The notes: generated from the sequence alone by a model not told the origin. A stretch of 64,000 nt of DNA from Paramacrobiotus metropolitanus (GCF_019649055.1 NW_026570246.1:620001-684000); one strand, 5' to 3'; shown: positions 49,401-62,494, numbered from the stretch's first letter. Translations and numbers: made by a program.

Positions 49401-52400
49401 TAATTTTTCTGTAGCATAAGCATATTCCGTACGAAGGCACAGCATTCCTCGGGCGACCGGCAATGACAAAATCCTTGGTAGCAAACTTTTCAGCCACGTC
49501 TGCTGTGCCGTCCGAAAATCCACCTCATTAGCAGAATGCATGGCGTTCAGCGGTACAATTACGGGCTCCGAAGTAGTCAACAACTTTTCCGCTTCTCTCA
49601 ATCGCGCATCACCAGCAAACCGTTTGGTAATCAGATTATGAGGCAACGGTGTCGTCCGCTTGCGGAATGCATCGTGGCTATCAGATTTACTGAGCACCTT
49701 CCGTTGAACTTCGCTCACGCAGAAGTCACGTAAACCTTTTCCGGTTACGGCTTGCCTGCATAGTAGGGCATCTTCTCGTCTGGCCATCTCGAAAAGACGA
49801 TCGGGTGTCAATTCAAACGGGACTTCTTCGCACATCTGGGCAAAACGGTGCTGCAGAGCGGTTCGAAGTGAATGCGGCAATAAAGAAAACATTTCTGATG
49901 AAAGATAATTCCGCTCCAGTATCTGCACGATACGATCGGATGCATCTTTGGTATGGCTCGACATGTTGGAGACAAGAAGTACGATGTCTTTAGCAATCGG
50001 GTTCACTCCTTGCATTATTGGATACCTACAACATGTGAACGCTGTAGTTGTCAACATTACTTCCCGACAAAAAAACCGCAATACGCCAATATTCCCCTTC
50101 ACATGTTTTGCTAAATTTCGTACCTTACTGTTAAAAGCGCTGACTGAGTTTACTAGCTGTAAGTCAATGTATCAAGTATTGACAAAAACTCTCCATCAAA
50201 TGTTTACTTTCACCGTACTTCTGCGGCCGCTTTCGGAGCATCCCTTCCAGAGAGGCGAACAAATCGGGCGGATTATCGGGTAAAATTTTTTCCGAGACAG
50301 CATTTCCAACCAGTTCCACTTTCACACTTCCAGATTTCTCCTGATCAGTGTTCAGCAAAGCTTGATAAAATTCCACATACCGAGGTAGTTCAAGAAGTTT
50401 GGCCAGTAAAAGCAACCAAGAAACCATACACTGTCGCTCACAGCTCCAGAGACAGCACAAACGAGATTCATCGTAGACGAGATGAAGGCACAGCAAAACC
50501 TTCTTCAAGACTCGGTTATTCCTTTGAGCAACTATCGTAATTTCCGCTTCTGTCGCTGTGTTCAGAGCGGATGGCATGCTGCTTAGGCAGTTTAACCTTA
50601 GCAAACGCGGATGATGACAATAATTCCCAGTCAGACTGATGTACAGCAATATCGGGTAAGGTGGCCACTTTAACGATGCATCCGACACTGCGCAAAATGC
50701 TGATAAAAAAGCCATCCCAGCGACCGGCAACTTGTCGAAAATTCTCCATCTGCAATACCGATTTCTCCATTCCCGCTTTCATTTTGCTGAAAATGTCGCG
50801 CGGTAAGATGAGCCGGAGAACAGCGCAACATCGGTTGATTAAATCGGTCGTCAAGTTGGAAACCACACGGCACACCTTGAATTCGTTATCCGTAATCATA
50901 ACAAACTTGTTCCCTCCCGTTGGCATTAAACGGGTCACAGTAGCAGATTTTGTAGATAAAATCGGGGGAGTTTCGCCCAAATGCGGTACAGGAGAAAAAC
51001 TAGGGCTTAGAACGGTGGTTGTAGTACCCGCCAACACCGGACTGGACGCCACCGGTGGCTCGAATGTTACCAGTGGCAAAAGCATCTTACCAGCCGCCGC
51101 CGCCCCAAACCGGCAATCCACACGATAGATTTGGTTATCCGGAGTGCTGTACACCACCAACTGTTGGGATGGATCCAAAACGACCATTAATTCACTGCAG
51201 CCAATACGTACAGCACTCAGTGCCGGAATACTGGATTCGGTATCCACCGTTAGTCTCAGCTGAAGATGCTGCACATCATCTTCCTTAATCAACCGGATAC
51301 ATCGCAGGACTTTATGTGATGGCAGGATGTAACAAAAATAATACTCGTTTCCACAATTTGCTAATAGAAAAACATCCTTGCCGAGTGACTGACGTATTCC
51401 TTCAGACGCATCCGACCAGATGTGAACCATTGCCACTTTGGGATAGGCCAGCTCGTCGGTTACCGTTCGCGTCGGATGGGATAGCCGGGGCGGTTTGCGC
51501 AGATAGCTGTGCTGCGACACAGCGGGCTTATGCTTACGGGTTAACGATCCTGAGGTGTGCTCGCCGGGAATACTTGTATTCGATAGCATGGACATGATTT
51601 TTGACTGTGCAAGAGATGCAACCGGTGATCGGAGATCCATCAGCTCTTGCGCGGGGACATTCAGATGGTCGGTATGAGAGCCGACAGGTGAGGTGGGAAA
51701 GCAGAATGAGGATTTGGAAGTGCTGATCGACATTTCTGAACAGGTTTTAGTTGCAGACGTAATCGACGACAACATATCGGTGGCAAGAGGGCCGATTGTG
51801 AAAGGAGCGCGATCTCTTATCCCAGTCATGGAACCGGAAGGACCGCTACCAGGAGTCATCAAGCTACAGCGACAAAGAACATGAAAACACGGTAACACTA
51901 ACGATACCCATTTACCAACGTTCTTAACAACATTTTCAAGAAAGGAAACAAGCAGAATTTTTTATTATAAATTCTAGCGTAAAAAGTACTCAAAATAACA
52001 TAACATAATACTTAAAACTGATCGATGCTCTCACAAAGAGCGTGCAGCAGGCTTACTTTAACGGGCCAACTTCAGTCGTTTTGGGAGAGAATTTCTCGGA
52101 ACTCGTCACGAGGGCCTTTTTATAGAGATCGAAAGGCTTTTTGAAAGACTGTGGACCACCATTGGCCAAGGCTGTTGCTGGTGATATAGGAGATTTCGTC
52201 GCAATAGAGGAAGTCGTACCATCCGGAAGCGTACTGGACAGTCTTCGGGGATGCTTGGAATCAGAAGTCCGATGGAAATGCAATCCTTTGCCGTTTAAAG
52301 CCTGCTTCCGTAGCGTTTCTGACGCTTGTTCAATATCCTCCGCAGTCGATAGGCGCGCAAACCATAACGAATGTGTGTTCTTCGAGGGATCAAATATTAA

Positions 52401-53842
52401 AATCAACGGGAGATCGTCCACGGTGCCTACGATTTCGCACTCGGGATGCAATAACAGCGATGCGGACTGATCCGTATCTCCTCCTAAATCAGCCGAAAAC
52501 GTGTGAAATATCGTAAGAAATGCAATGCGACGCTTTTGAGTAATTGCAATATAAATACAACAGAAAGTGGTACAAATCATTTAATAACCATGAAAGTCAT
52601 TTAAAAATCTCGAAACTGGTAATGCTGTTGCCTAATTTCGTAGTTATTATTGATCGTCATTTCATATCTTATTTACCAAGAAACAGAATTGGTGCCGGTT
52701 CATCAAGATGGCAAGTCAAGGAGAAAAGCCTCGGATAACCAGTGATATCAGTTAGATCAGAAGCAATTTTCGGATCCCTCTCCACTAACAATCCCAATGG
52801 ACAACTCCACAGCTTCCGAATGGGAAAACCGCAGTTGAAGGCGTACCGCTCGCCATTGTCGCGGTGGATGATTAATTTCCTCTGTTGAGCGAGACAAACC
52901 GTTTCCACCGCAGAGAAAGATTCTAACCGTGGCGTCAGAGTGGCGTGCTGCGGTTTCACGTGTCGATCGTGGTGGCGAAAAGTGCACCTTAAAAATAACC
53001 GGAAATAAGCATCACTTCCAGAGAAAAGTTTGAATTAAGCAATTATCTTCACATATCAAAATCCCATGAAAATCCAAGTTTGTCTGCCATGCAATAAAAA
53101 TTTTTTTGTGTAAATTAGTAATGTTAACGAATGTCAGTCGCCAGATTTACGAATATTATGTTAATGTAATATACATTTTAACTGTTGATTTCTAGCCTAC
53201 TAGAACTAGCAGCCATCCGAAAAAGGAACAGAAATTAAAAAATACCCATGTCCATCAATTCTTACCAAACAGCGTCAACAACAGGCTTTTCTACGACGTA
53301 TGTCTCGCACAAAATCTGGTAATCAGCGTTTAATCCTTTCCCGCGTATCACAGTCTTCCCTTGAATCAGGAGGAACTCCTCTTCATCACGCTCCGCACTC
53401 ACCCCTCCCGTACGAATACGGAAGTTCGGAGAGAGTATCACATTTTTCTTATCGCTGCTAAAAACATAGCACATCCTGCAATTTGCATAAAATCCGCAGA
53501 AACGCATGAACAAATTACAAACCTAGCAGACGCTGTATCAGTTTTCGCGTCCCCGGACAGCGAGCATTCTTTCCGGAATAGTTGTTCCAGAGTCAGTTTA
53601 TCGTATTTGGTCAGCATTTCATACTCATCTCCACGCTGTCGTTGTGCGAAAATAGGAATACTATCCGAAGGCGTTTTCTTGTGGCGAAGCAGACTAATCT
53701 CCGTTTCACCGAAGGACAGACGCATACTGGCCAGCGCCAGCTGGTTCTCCGCGCAGCCACGTTTTGGACGCTTCGGCTCCAGCTCCGCATCGTCAACAGC
53801 CAGGTGATTAAAATTAAACAGCTGATCCGTGAATCGGATCAT
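46420..53842 (-). CDS. ANAPC1: Anaphase-promoting complex subunit 1 (APC1)
   Basis: Largest scaffold subunit of the APC/C ubiquitin ligase, which targets securin and cyclins in the nucleus. Ten exons on the minus strand close in phase: 53842-53523, 53457-53266, 52987-52677, 52483-52057, 51863-50619, 50578-50219, 50025-49289, 49056-48452, 48168-47525, 47368-46420. The total is about 1929 aa against about 1944 in human. The N-terminal beta-propeller region is seen in EEEFLLIQGKTVIRGKG and IFDPSKNTHSLWFAR. The PC-repeat toroid has YAGIFLGMALNGAVDI, SIAVILGMACVNRGTQD, APGAILALAMIYLKT, MAIGLLFLGCGMYTLGTS and DNRYHLQAFRHLYVLA. A Ser/Thr/Pro-rich loop with phosphosite-like character lies in exon 5. 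Intron 5 (50618-50579) is only 40 nt, but removing it is required to keep frame. The C-terminus ends in a basic tail shorter than vertebrate APC1. Confidence 0.95.
50579..50618 (-). other. 40-nt intron in APC1
   Basis: GTCATC donor, ctgcctaagcag acceptor. Removing exactly these 40 nt links the DWELL block to MPSALNTATEAEI and keeps all later exon phases consistent. Confidence 0.7.
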
Positions 53843-54617
53843 TGTGGAGGTGTGGAATTATACAGAAAGGATTCACAAAAATGTGGACGCTTCTCGAAGA
53901 TGTACGGCAATTATTTACCGCGCTCAGGGCTTACATGGCGCAGTTTCTCTCATTCAACCTGCTGCTACGAAAACAAACCCATACCATAATAATTTACGTA
54001 AAAACGGAAACAATTTTCAGGAAATACCATGAAAATATTATCAGTAAATAGTAATCAAAGATCACTGCGAAGTTGACTGCAAATTGTAGAATTCACAAAC
54101 TGTTTAAGCGTTTATTATTTACAGCAAGTGCTATTAACGATCCAACACAAAAGAGTCTGGAGCTGCAGAGTGCGGAATAGCACATGTACAACACGGTACG
54201 TACTCGTACTTATAGAAGGTGCGATACAGCAGCTGGCCAGCACGGCCCAGCAGTAATCTTTTGGTTCGGTCAAGCAGTGTTAACAATTACTTAACTATTT
54301 GTGATCGTTTGATTTTTTGGAATGTTGTTACATAGTTTTATCGTGTCCGATAATAATTATTTCAAACTTATTTTAATTTGCCGGTGCAATTTTTCCTATA
54401 TAAAAGAGATTATTATCTTTCAAAAGACAGAAGACTAATGAACATGGATTAGGTGGCCCATAGCGTGGTAAACTCTCACTCAATAATTATTAATTTTAAT
54501 GCACAAGCTAAAAATAATATTATCAGTTCTGGGACATTGGATAAGGAACTAAACCAGAGGAACATACACTCAACAGCTCTTTCCACAAGAAAACTATTCA
54601 GGAACAGAGAAGTCATC
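53843..54617. other. Intergenic, upstream of APC1 and downstream of SLC22-like gene
   Basis: About 775 nt with a GTACGTACTCGTAC run at 54197-54207 (TACGAGTA family). No gene seen. Confidence 0.5.
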
Positions 54618-56907
54618 TTACAAAGGCTTTGTTTTATCACATTCCAGGACACCGGTAACGTTTTCGACCTCTTCGATCGTATCCGGCATTTTAATTTTCC
54701 AGGTTTCCGGTAACCGTAGCACAAACACCGCCGAAAGCAGAGCACATGCCGCAAAAACAAAGAAAAGCACCGAAGTATGTATCACTTCGCCCAAGAGCAG
54801 CACTTGGGGCGCTATCACTCCACCGGACGTATGACAGGCGAGGCATAATCCGAATGCCGTATTCCGAAGTATAGTGGGAAACAATTCACTGCCGTAGACG
54901 AACAAAATACCAAATGTTCCCGCAATGAAAAATCGACCAACGAACACAGTGACAGTTCGTAAAATCTCCAAATTCCAGGCATCACTGCTGGTATCAGATT
55001 TACCGACAAAGGTCAAAAATGCTGCACCACAACAGAAACAGACAGCACAAACAGTAGTACACAATCAGCGGTCTTCGGCGGCCATACTTTGTCATCGTGA
55101 AGATTGCGATGGCTGCAGCGGGGAATTCGGCGAAGGAAGAGGCAAATGTATTGATGTAGATATTGCCGCCCAAATCACCGATACCGAACGAGATTCCGTA
55201 ATAAACAAACAGAGCTGTAAACCACATGAAGCACTGCAAGATGGTGTATTTGCGCATATTGGGCGTCCGGAAGCAATCTAGCCATGAATACCGTTCTTCG
55301 ACAGTTTCTTCGGCTTTTAGAGCATCGCTTATTTGATCTGCAAAGGAGAATAATGTATAAAATTATCGCACATTTAAACATGCACTTTTCCTTAGCAAGC
55401 AGAGCTTAGCAATTATTAGCATTCCCCATCTAAAGATATTACAGGACAAAAAAATTGTCGACGAAACTCGATAAAATTACACTAATGCCGAATCGTTAAA
55501 CTGCTCATTTTTTACTCTTTTTACAATTAGTAATCATATTAGTAATCTTGTAAAAAAACAGAGACTGTAAGAAATTGTCATTTTTAACAAACCGAAGTCA
55601 GTAAAACCAAACCGGCAAAGACTACGAAATGTCAGGACTTTCAACACCAAAATTACACGACGATCGCAAACAATTTTTTTTTCAACCATCAATATTAGGC
55701 TACCATTACATCTACCGGAAAGAAACATTCCCTGTAGTGTTTGGATGCGAAAAAACAAATAAAATCGTACCAATGACATCTTCCAAATGTCCATCCGGTG
55801 GGCTTTTATTCCATCGCAAAATTTTGATAACACTCTCCCGCGCTTCTTCGTTTTTCCATGGACCATCTGCCAGCGTAAACTTTCACGAAGCAGGCAAATT
55901 TTGCACAATGCAAAAAAGGTAGGGACCGAGATTGCAATCTGAATATACTGCCATCTTCCCCACCAATACGAAATCCCACTCAAAAGCATTATACCAAAAT
56001 TCGCCACGATCCCTTCCAGGCCGCCCATAATTTCGCGATATTTCGGTGCACAGAATTCCATGAGCAGAACAAAACAAACGCTCTGCAATCCCTGAATGAA
56101 AAATCCCACCCAGAATCGAAATACTGCATATAACCAATACCAAGGTGCAAACGCTAACCCGATCGACAGCGGCAGGTAGCCAAGATAACAGCCAATAATA
56201 CAGTTGCGCCGTCCGAAACGATCGGCCAAACTACCGAATGCAATGCTGCCGATCATGACGCCAACAAAATAAATCGTTATAGAGAAATTCTCCAGCCATG
56301 CCCGATCGCACAGCAGATTCCATTCGGAAACAATTGTCCACACCCAGGGATATTCAAATACATAGGAAATATTTGTGCATTCGGATATCACTGTCCTGTA
56401 TGTATCACAGGTGTCATTTTGCGGCGACCAGCTGAGATTCTGTAGCAAAGCGAGGTTTCCTTGCAATAAACTGTGATTCATATATTTTATTCCTGTATCG
56501 TCAAAATCACTTGCTTCCGATTCAGAAATATTGTTTCCATTGCACACAAGATTCACCGGTGAAATTCCATAAAATACTCCACACAGATCGCTAAACACAA
56601 CCGGGATCATGCAGGAGATTAAGGCAGCAAAGAGAAGCACCTGATACCGACCGGGTGCGCCCAGACTCGTCAACAGGAAATCCATATCGTTCTCCGCAGC
56701 TGATACAACGGAGGTAACCGTCGTTTTACTCAGGGCTGAAACGGACACCGGAGATTTGCTGCGTTCGTAAACCAACCCATTCAGATGGTCGGGAGTTAAC
56801 TTCTGGCTGTCGATGCCGTTCATATGCAAAAGCGGCACCATGGTCGGATCGGCAGCGGTCTGCTGCTGCGCAGTTTTTCCGAATACAGTTTCTCCGCCAG
56901 CCTCCAT
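54618..56907 (-). CDS. SLC22-like organic ion transporter with an apparent frameshift
   Basis: Major-facilitator plasma-membrane transporter of the SLC22 (organic cation/anion/carnitine) family. Exons: 56907-55771, 55337-55028 and 54987-54618. Features: TM1 (YQVLLFAALISCMIPVVF), a large glycosylation-rich extracellular loop (NHS, NLS, NDT, NIS) ending ECTNISYVFEYPW, SEWNLLCDRAW before TM2, the MFS motif GSLADRFGRRNCIIG, then SVPTFFALCKICLLRESLRW, corresponding to the family ESPRW motif. From that point homology continues in another frame (LADGPWKNEEARESVIKIL) and then in exon 2 (FVYYGISFGIGDLGGNIY) and exon 3 (FVYGSELFPTILRNTAFGL, LRLPETW). The three exons total 1817 nt, one short of a multiple of three, so a base is missing near 55868-55875 or a 47-nt GT-AG segment (55926-55880) is removed. 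The second intron is 40 nt. Either a transporter pseudogene, an assembly error, or unusual splicing. Confidence 0.83.
54988..55027 (-). other. 40-nt intron in SLC22-like gene
   Basis: GTGCAG donor and gataccag acceptor between exons 2 and 3; its removal joins the LIVYYCLCCLFLL helix to DAWNLEILRTVTVFVGRFF in phase. Confidence 0.65.
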
Positions 56908-57794
56908 TGCTGGGAGACTGAAGATGGTATAAACCAGTAAAAACGTAATAAAAAGACAGGAGATCAGGACACGTCTCCATAAGAGGCTGAAAATCAGTCA
57001 AACCAATTCTCCCAAGTTCCAGGCATGCGCGATTATTCCGATGCAACACTGCAACAAATCATTAACGCTACTAGGGAATAGTAATACGGATCAGACTGCG
57101 GTAAACCCACAGCAATTTCTCAGTGCTTTTATGCTTACCTCATCAGCTTTTGCGACTAAACTTGGTGATCTGAAAATTGCATATCTCAGGTGATCGCTGT
57201 TAAAAGTTTGCTCGAGTCGTCCACGATGATAACACATGTGAATTGACAAATCTATGCCGGCTTCTCAATAAAATGTTCTTTTATGAGTACCATGGGTTAA
57301 TAACATTTATGGTTTTTGCAGTTTTGGTTTTTCTACTTGTCGGTCGTAAAATTAAAAGACCAGTCGATCACGTAATTGCTCTACGCGTACGGTCCTATTT
57401 CCGACTCGCGTTAAGTTTATCTGATTTGTCCGCGTCTGGTGAGTCTGGTACGTTTGTTAAGTTGTTTAAAATAGATTTGGACTGTCGTAAAATGTCGTAA
57501 AATTGTCTTTGATTTTTTCGCCTCCTGCCGTTTGAAAGTTGATATATTGTTATTGCATTTTATTCGGACATACTTAATTGTAGTCCTTGCTCCTTACTTT
57601 CAGGAATAACATCGTGATAACTCCCGAGTTGCGGAACAGTGTTCATAACGGTAACGTGAGATTTCATAAACATTCTTGATCCGTTTACTTCTTCGAGGTA
57701 TCATCAGCGCCGTGACATCTGATCCTCGGAGCTGACAGCGCTGAGACTATCTGCATTTGCCTCTGGTGTGTGAAAAGATCTGAGCCATTCGGAA
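56908..57794. other. Divergent upstream region, SLC22-like / GTF2H1
   Basis: About 890 nt between divergent start codons. A hydrophobic 85-codon plus-strand frame at 57243-57500 has no start context or homology that I recognise and is not counted. Confidence 0.5.
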
Positions 57795-60516
57795 ATGGCT
57801 CGCTCTAGCAAATCAAATGGCCATGGCGAAGAGATTCTGTTGGTGATTGAACAAGTCCGCCATCAGAATCAGAAGGGCTCCCTGTACATGACATCGCAGA
57901 ATCTTGCTTTCCAAATCGCAGGAAAGGATAATTTCGACAAGACCTACCACTACTCCAATATAAAAAGTGAGTGAAAATAGGGATTTGGTTTTCGCTTACT
58001 TTGATTGGCATCAGTGGATACGAGTAACGAGTAGCACTAATAGCAGGCAAGATAGTGTGTCGGTCCTAAACGGGATATCTTGTTATTATTTGTTAACAGT
58101 GCAAAAGATTTCCGCCGAAGGCAAAAGCAAAGTGCAGCTGCAAATTATTCTTCAAAATGACGAAAGCTTCAATTTCCATTTTATTAATGCAAAGGGACAA
58201 GCAGATCAGCTAAAAGACCGGAACTCCGTGAAAGAACTATTGATGCAGCTTTTGCCGAAATTCAAGAGAAAAATTAATAAGGAACTGGAAGACAAAAATA
58301 AGTAAGATAAAAATAGTTCTAGTGTTGCACAGTGAAGTAGTTGATATTAATTCGACGAACGCTATTATTTAAAATTGTGAATTCATGCATGTGCCATGAT
58401 TTCGTTATGTGGTGTATGTGATACACAGTTCATACAAAAAATTTTTCAGGCTTCTAAGAGAGAACCCCCGCTTGTTCCAGCTTTATAAAGATCTTGTCGT
58501 AAACGGCCTTATGACGGCGGACGAATTCTGGGCGCATAATGCCGATGTATGCATAGTATGATTGTGTTCGTTCCCGATTTTTCGTGAATATTGTTGATGA
58601 AGATTTTAAAATTGTGCCGGATTTCTACTGCAGAAGCTGCGAAATCTTACCGGAAACAGCGGTCAAGATACCGGCATTTCGGCTGCTTTTTTGGCGGATG
58701 TTGTCCCGAAAGTTGACGGAACAAATTCCATGCGCTACAATCTGACTCCGGAAATTATTCAGTCAATTTTTAAGACTTATCCTGCGGGTGCGTGCTTCTC
58801 TTGACGCAGATCTGGATTACCTGGATGTGAACTGATTGTTATTTTTGGATAATCTAATTGCTGCTTTTTGGTGTAGTCAAAAAGCGGCATGCCGAGCTAG
58901 TTCCCGATCAACTGACGGAACAAGACTTTTGGGTGCGTTTTTTCCAGTCGCATTACTTTCACCGTGACCGCGCAGTCGACCGTGCATCCGATAATATTTT
59001 CGGCGATGCTGCTGTAATGGAGGAGAAAGGTGAGCGTCTTATTTTGATTCATAAGAAATTGGTTTACTTGCTAATCGACGAATTTTACAAATTTGGATGC
59101 ATTATTTCAGAACTACTGGAAAGTTCGCGGCGAGGGATCGAAGACAGTTCGGCAAACATAAAAAGTTTATCGGATGGCACTTTAGACGATGAAGAGGTAA
59201 ATGCTGTTTGTTTCTGACAGTTACCGACGCTTTGGTTAGGGTTGTCCTTATTTAGGGCTTTGGTATGAATGTGTTCCGTCCTGATACTAACGAAATGGCG
59301 TCGGCGAAGAATCAGAAGCGATCTGTGAGTATCTCGAGCGCTCAGCTGATCCAGCGTTTCAACCAGCATTCTACTCGTATTTTAAACACAACCGAGGCGA
59401 GAAAATCCACGCTGTTCTCAGCGGTTGATAGTCAGCCTTCCACTCCCGGAAGTTCCAGTGTGAATGTCATGGATGTGCGAGAGGATACATATCTTCCGCC
59501 TAAAGTAAAGGATATCGTTATTACTCTCAATTTTGTAGTGAATAAGTTGTGTTTAATGCGGATAGTTCGGGAGCACGGTCCAGAACGAATTGGAAATCCT
59601 TCAGAACGACACTGGTCCCAGTCGAGCCTCTTTGAATCTGAAAAAAACTGACCGCTACCATCGAGCACCGTCGAAAAAGCGCCCCCTTCCGGTGGACCGG
59701 CGTCATGTTGAAAAGCGGCACGAATCGTTGAAGGCCCATGTTAGAGATATGACTATCAAACGAAGAATGGTAAGGTGGAATTGTTGTACTTATCTTATTA
59801 TCTATGATCTGTGTATCGACACATATGGATTAACTGCTAAACTGTTTAAATTCATCTATGGACAGGCTATCTCATCAAAAATGGCCATGCAAGCGCTTCA
59901 TGATGTGGCTAACGAAAAAAATCGCCGGCAAACCGGAATAGGTGAGCGATCACGTTTTTAATAATAAACTAAACAAACTTTTATACCAAAAGCAATAGCA
60001 ACAAGATTTAATGCCTTCAACAAAGCAATTTAGCGGTCAGATTATTTAATAGTTGGATGGAGTCTTTAGTCCAGTTAGCTCAACATTTAAATGCGCCGTT
60101 TCCAACTTTGCGCTTACATATCTAATTTTAGATTCTCATCTTCCGGAACCGCTTCGAGAAGAAATCCGGGGTGTATACGCATCGCTTGCAGAGATCTTAC
60201 GACATTACTGGGCATGTTATCCTGTAACAGACAGAGCACTAGGAGAAAAGGTATTTAAATACAGTACTAAACTGGATTCATCAACAGATCATAAAGTTGA
60301 CTTCCAAGTTAACACCTCCTCTGTACATATAACTTTGTTGTATGTTAGTTGGCCAGAATGAAAAAGACCATCGAGAAGTTTCAACAAGAGCGACTGAAGC
60401 CGCTTGCTGAAAGAGCCCAAACAGAAGGCTATCCTCCGCAGATACTGGTCCCGCTCTACGAAATGATTAAAGCTGCTGATCTGCGATATGCTACACAAAT
60501 GAAGAAAAGTTCTTAG
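57795..60516 (+). CDS. GTF2H1: TFIIH core subunit p62 (GTF2H1/TFB1)
   Basis: Structural subunit of the TFIIH core used in RNA polymerase II initiation and nucleotide-excision repair. Eleven exons close in phase: 57795-57966, 58100-58301, 58450-58546, 58634-58787, 58877-59029, 59111-59196, 59256-59504, 59584-59769, 59866-59941, 60132-60250, 60367-60516. The product is 547 aa, against 548 in human. An N-terminal PH-like domain ([37 protein letters not shown]) is followed by two BSD domains ([32 protein letters not shown]). C-terminal helices contain [19 protein letters not shown] and [16 protein letters not shown]. No oddities; a good reference gene for intron statistics here. Confidence 0.97.
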
Positions 60517-61223
60517 TGTGGGCAGAATTGACAACTGTGATGCTGAATGAAGTCGTCGGCTTTCGAATGGTGGACGTAAGCGTTTAGGCTGTTCAAACTG
60601 ATTCTCTTGTATTATTCCTTTTGCCTTTAAAGCTTTTTTGTTTTTTTAAAGTTTTTGTTAGAGAGTTTAGCTTTGATGTTTCTTGGTCTTTGAAAATTAT
60701 TGACAGAAACTACCCGACTTTTCGTCCACAAGGAAGAAAAACATTTCCCAGAACAAAGAATGGTAAACATTGACTGTGCGATGTCGCAATACTGTACACT
60801 TGCGGAGTGTTATTCCTTGACCTATCATTAACGATTAAAAATATAACAGAAAGCAACGCACACCATACAACTATTACTATAACACGAATATTTTGAACAT
60901 GAACATCTTTATGACAAATAATAAGTGTAATCCTTGCAAAAAATTAATGAATTTATGATGCTCGAGGAACGTGCGAAAAAGTGAAATGACAGTCTAATCA
61001 TCGCTCGCTTCTCAGCGATCGCATGAAAATTTTTCCATAAACCACAACTACAGCACGAGGCTACTTATTAATCAACAGCAAATTCGCGTATTAAAAATGA
61101 AACCGATGCAGTTAACAGATACCAGTGATGAGGTTAATCAGAACGTGATATTAAGAATTTGCTGTCCATCAATTCGCAAAAAAGGTGCATGTCATTTGGC
61201 GAGCGATGATGGTTCCCCGTATG
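60517..61223. other. Intergenic between convergent GTF2H1 and PBDC1
   Basis: About 700 nt of 3' flank for two convergent genes; nothing else seen. Confidence 0.5.
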
Positions 61224-61889
61224 TCACGCTTCCTTCTTTCCGTACTTAGCGCGCAGTTCATCGTTGAAGCCCTCGCGATTGCGCGCCACTTCCAGCACCA
61301 CGAACTGAACGCGCGGCACCACGATAGTGTTAGTCTCGGAATAATCCTGATTAGCGTCTAGAGAAAAATCAACAAATTACTTAAATTGCCAGACCAAAAG
61401 AATCTAATAAAAAAAATCCGAATTATTGCACACCATACACTGACATACAGTCATACTGTTTCGCATTCCCTTACCAATGCGCAACAGCGTCGCGTAGTTG
61501 AAGTCAGCCACGTCGTTCTCGTACTCCTTCATGAAAGTGCGCCATTTTTCCTTGGCTTCATCGCTCTTCAATTCCTCGATCACCAGCGGACTCAAGTGAA
61601 AATCCGGGAAGGACTTCTTGAAGTCCGTGTAAAGACGATCGTCGTGATCAGTCAGACGCAGACGACGCGGATCCACCGAGGACACCAAGTTGAAGTGCAC
61701 CTCAGCATGCTCCATCGCCTACAATGTCCTTTAGGTAGAAATTGTGGGTAAACGTCCGCACAACGCCAGACATACCTTCATGGCCCACAGGAATTCCACT
61801 TCAGGATCATTCTCATACTTTTCCGCGGGTTCGCTCAGACAAAACGCAATGGATCGCGCTGCGTCTAAGCTCAGATCCTTCAGATCCAT
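61224..61889 (-). CDS. PBDC1: PBDC1-type conserved protein
   Basis: Conserved eukaryotic protein of the polysaccharide-biosynthesis-domain-containing 1 family (small alpha/beta protein; reported as a chaperone-associated factor in yeast, role in animals poorly known). Three exons in phase: 61889-61776, 61718-61475, 61357-61224, giving 163 aa. Exon 1 encodes MDLKDLSLDAARSIAF... EVEFLWAMK. Exon 2 continues AMEHAEVHFNLVSSVDPRRL, LRLTDHDDRLYTDF and EKWRTFMKEYENDVADFNY, the family signature. Exon 3 gives ETNTIVVPRVQFVVLEVARN and REGFNDELRAKYGK. The start at 61889 includes the family's upstream helix, so it is preferred over the internal Met at 61715. The vertebrate Lys/Glu-rich C-terminal tail is absent. 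Confidence 0.94.
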
Positions 61890-62494
61890 GTTCAGTGTCG
61901 AGAACGGACGAGAAACTAATTATTCAATGGGTTCTTCGTTACAACTGCCAGATTCCTCAATGAAAAACTATTTCGAAAACCTTTCTGTGAAGTAAGTACG
62001 TAACACCACTCCGCATGAAGCATCGACAAATCAACACTGCGCGTTGCGTAAACTGTATGCGATAAAATCGTTGCAGTGTGGAGGACCCTGTGGCAAGCAG
62101 AGCACATGCAAATTGTTGGTTTGTAAAGACTGCCGGACAAGGGTGGTCGGTAGCTTGCTGACGACCGCCTGCGGGAGTTTCCATTTAAAGTCGTGCACCA
62201 GTCTCGCTGCCACTGAGCCTGTCAGGACCAAATATTTATAGATCTTATCTTTTTCTTGCCATCTTTTTATTTGTGTTTTGTGTTGTTGACATCGTTCGTT
62301 TTTCTGCACAGTAAATAGTTCTGTTCCGTAGTTGGTGGATTCATTGCGGATTGCCGCTTCGGAAATCATAAATTTCAGTTCCGTGCGGCACGGCACGGTC
62401 TTTGGCTTTTCATAATATTAATATTTGATCAGTTCCACTCAGTTCCAGGGTTTCGTTTCCCACATTATAGACAACTAGTTACTAGTCAAGTAGA
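61890..62494. other. Divergent upstream region, PBDC1 / TOP3B
   Basis: About 600 nt between divergent start codons of two housekeeping genes, likely a shared promoter region. Open frames across it lack homology I recognise. Confidence 0.55.

Noticed and set aside
57243-57500. Hydrophobic 85-codon plus-strand frame upstream of GTF2H1
   Set aside because: Lies in a divergent promoter region, no homology recognised, and length is within chance expectation.
62031-62396. 121-codon minus-strand frame between PBDC1 and TOP3B
   Set aside because: No family features and it spans the presumed bidirectional promoter; considered chance.
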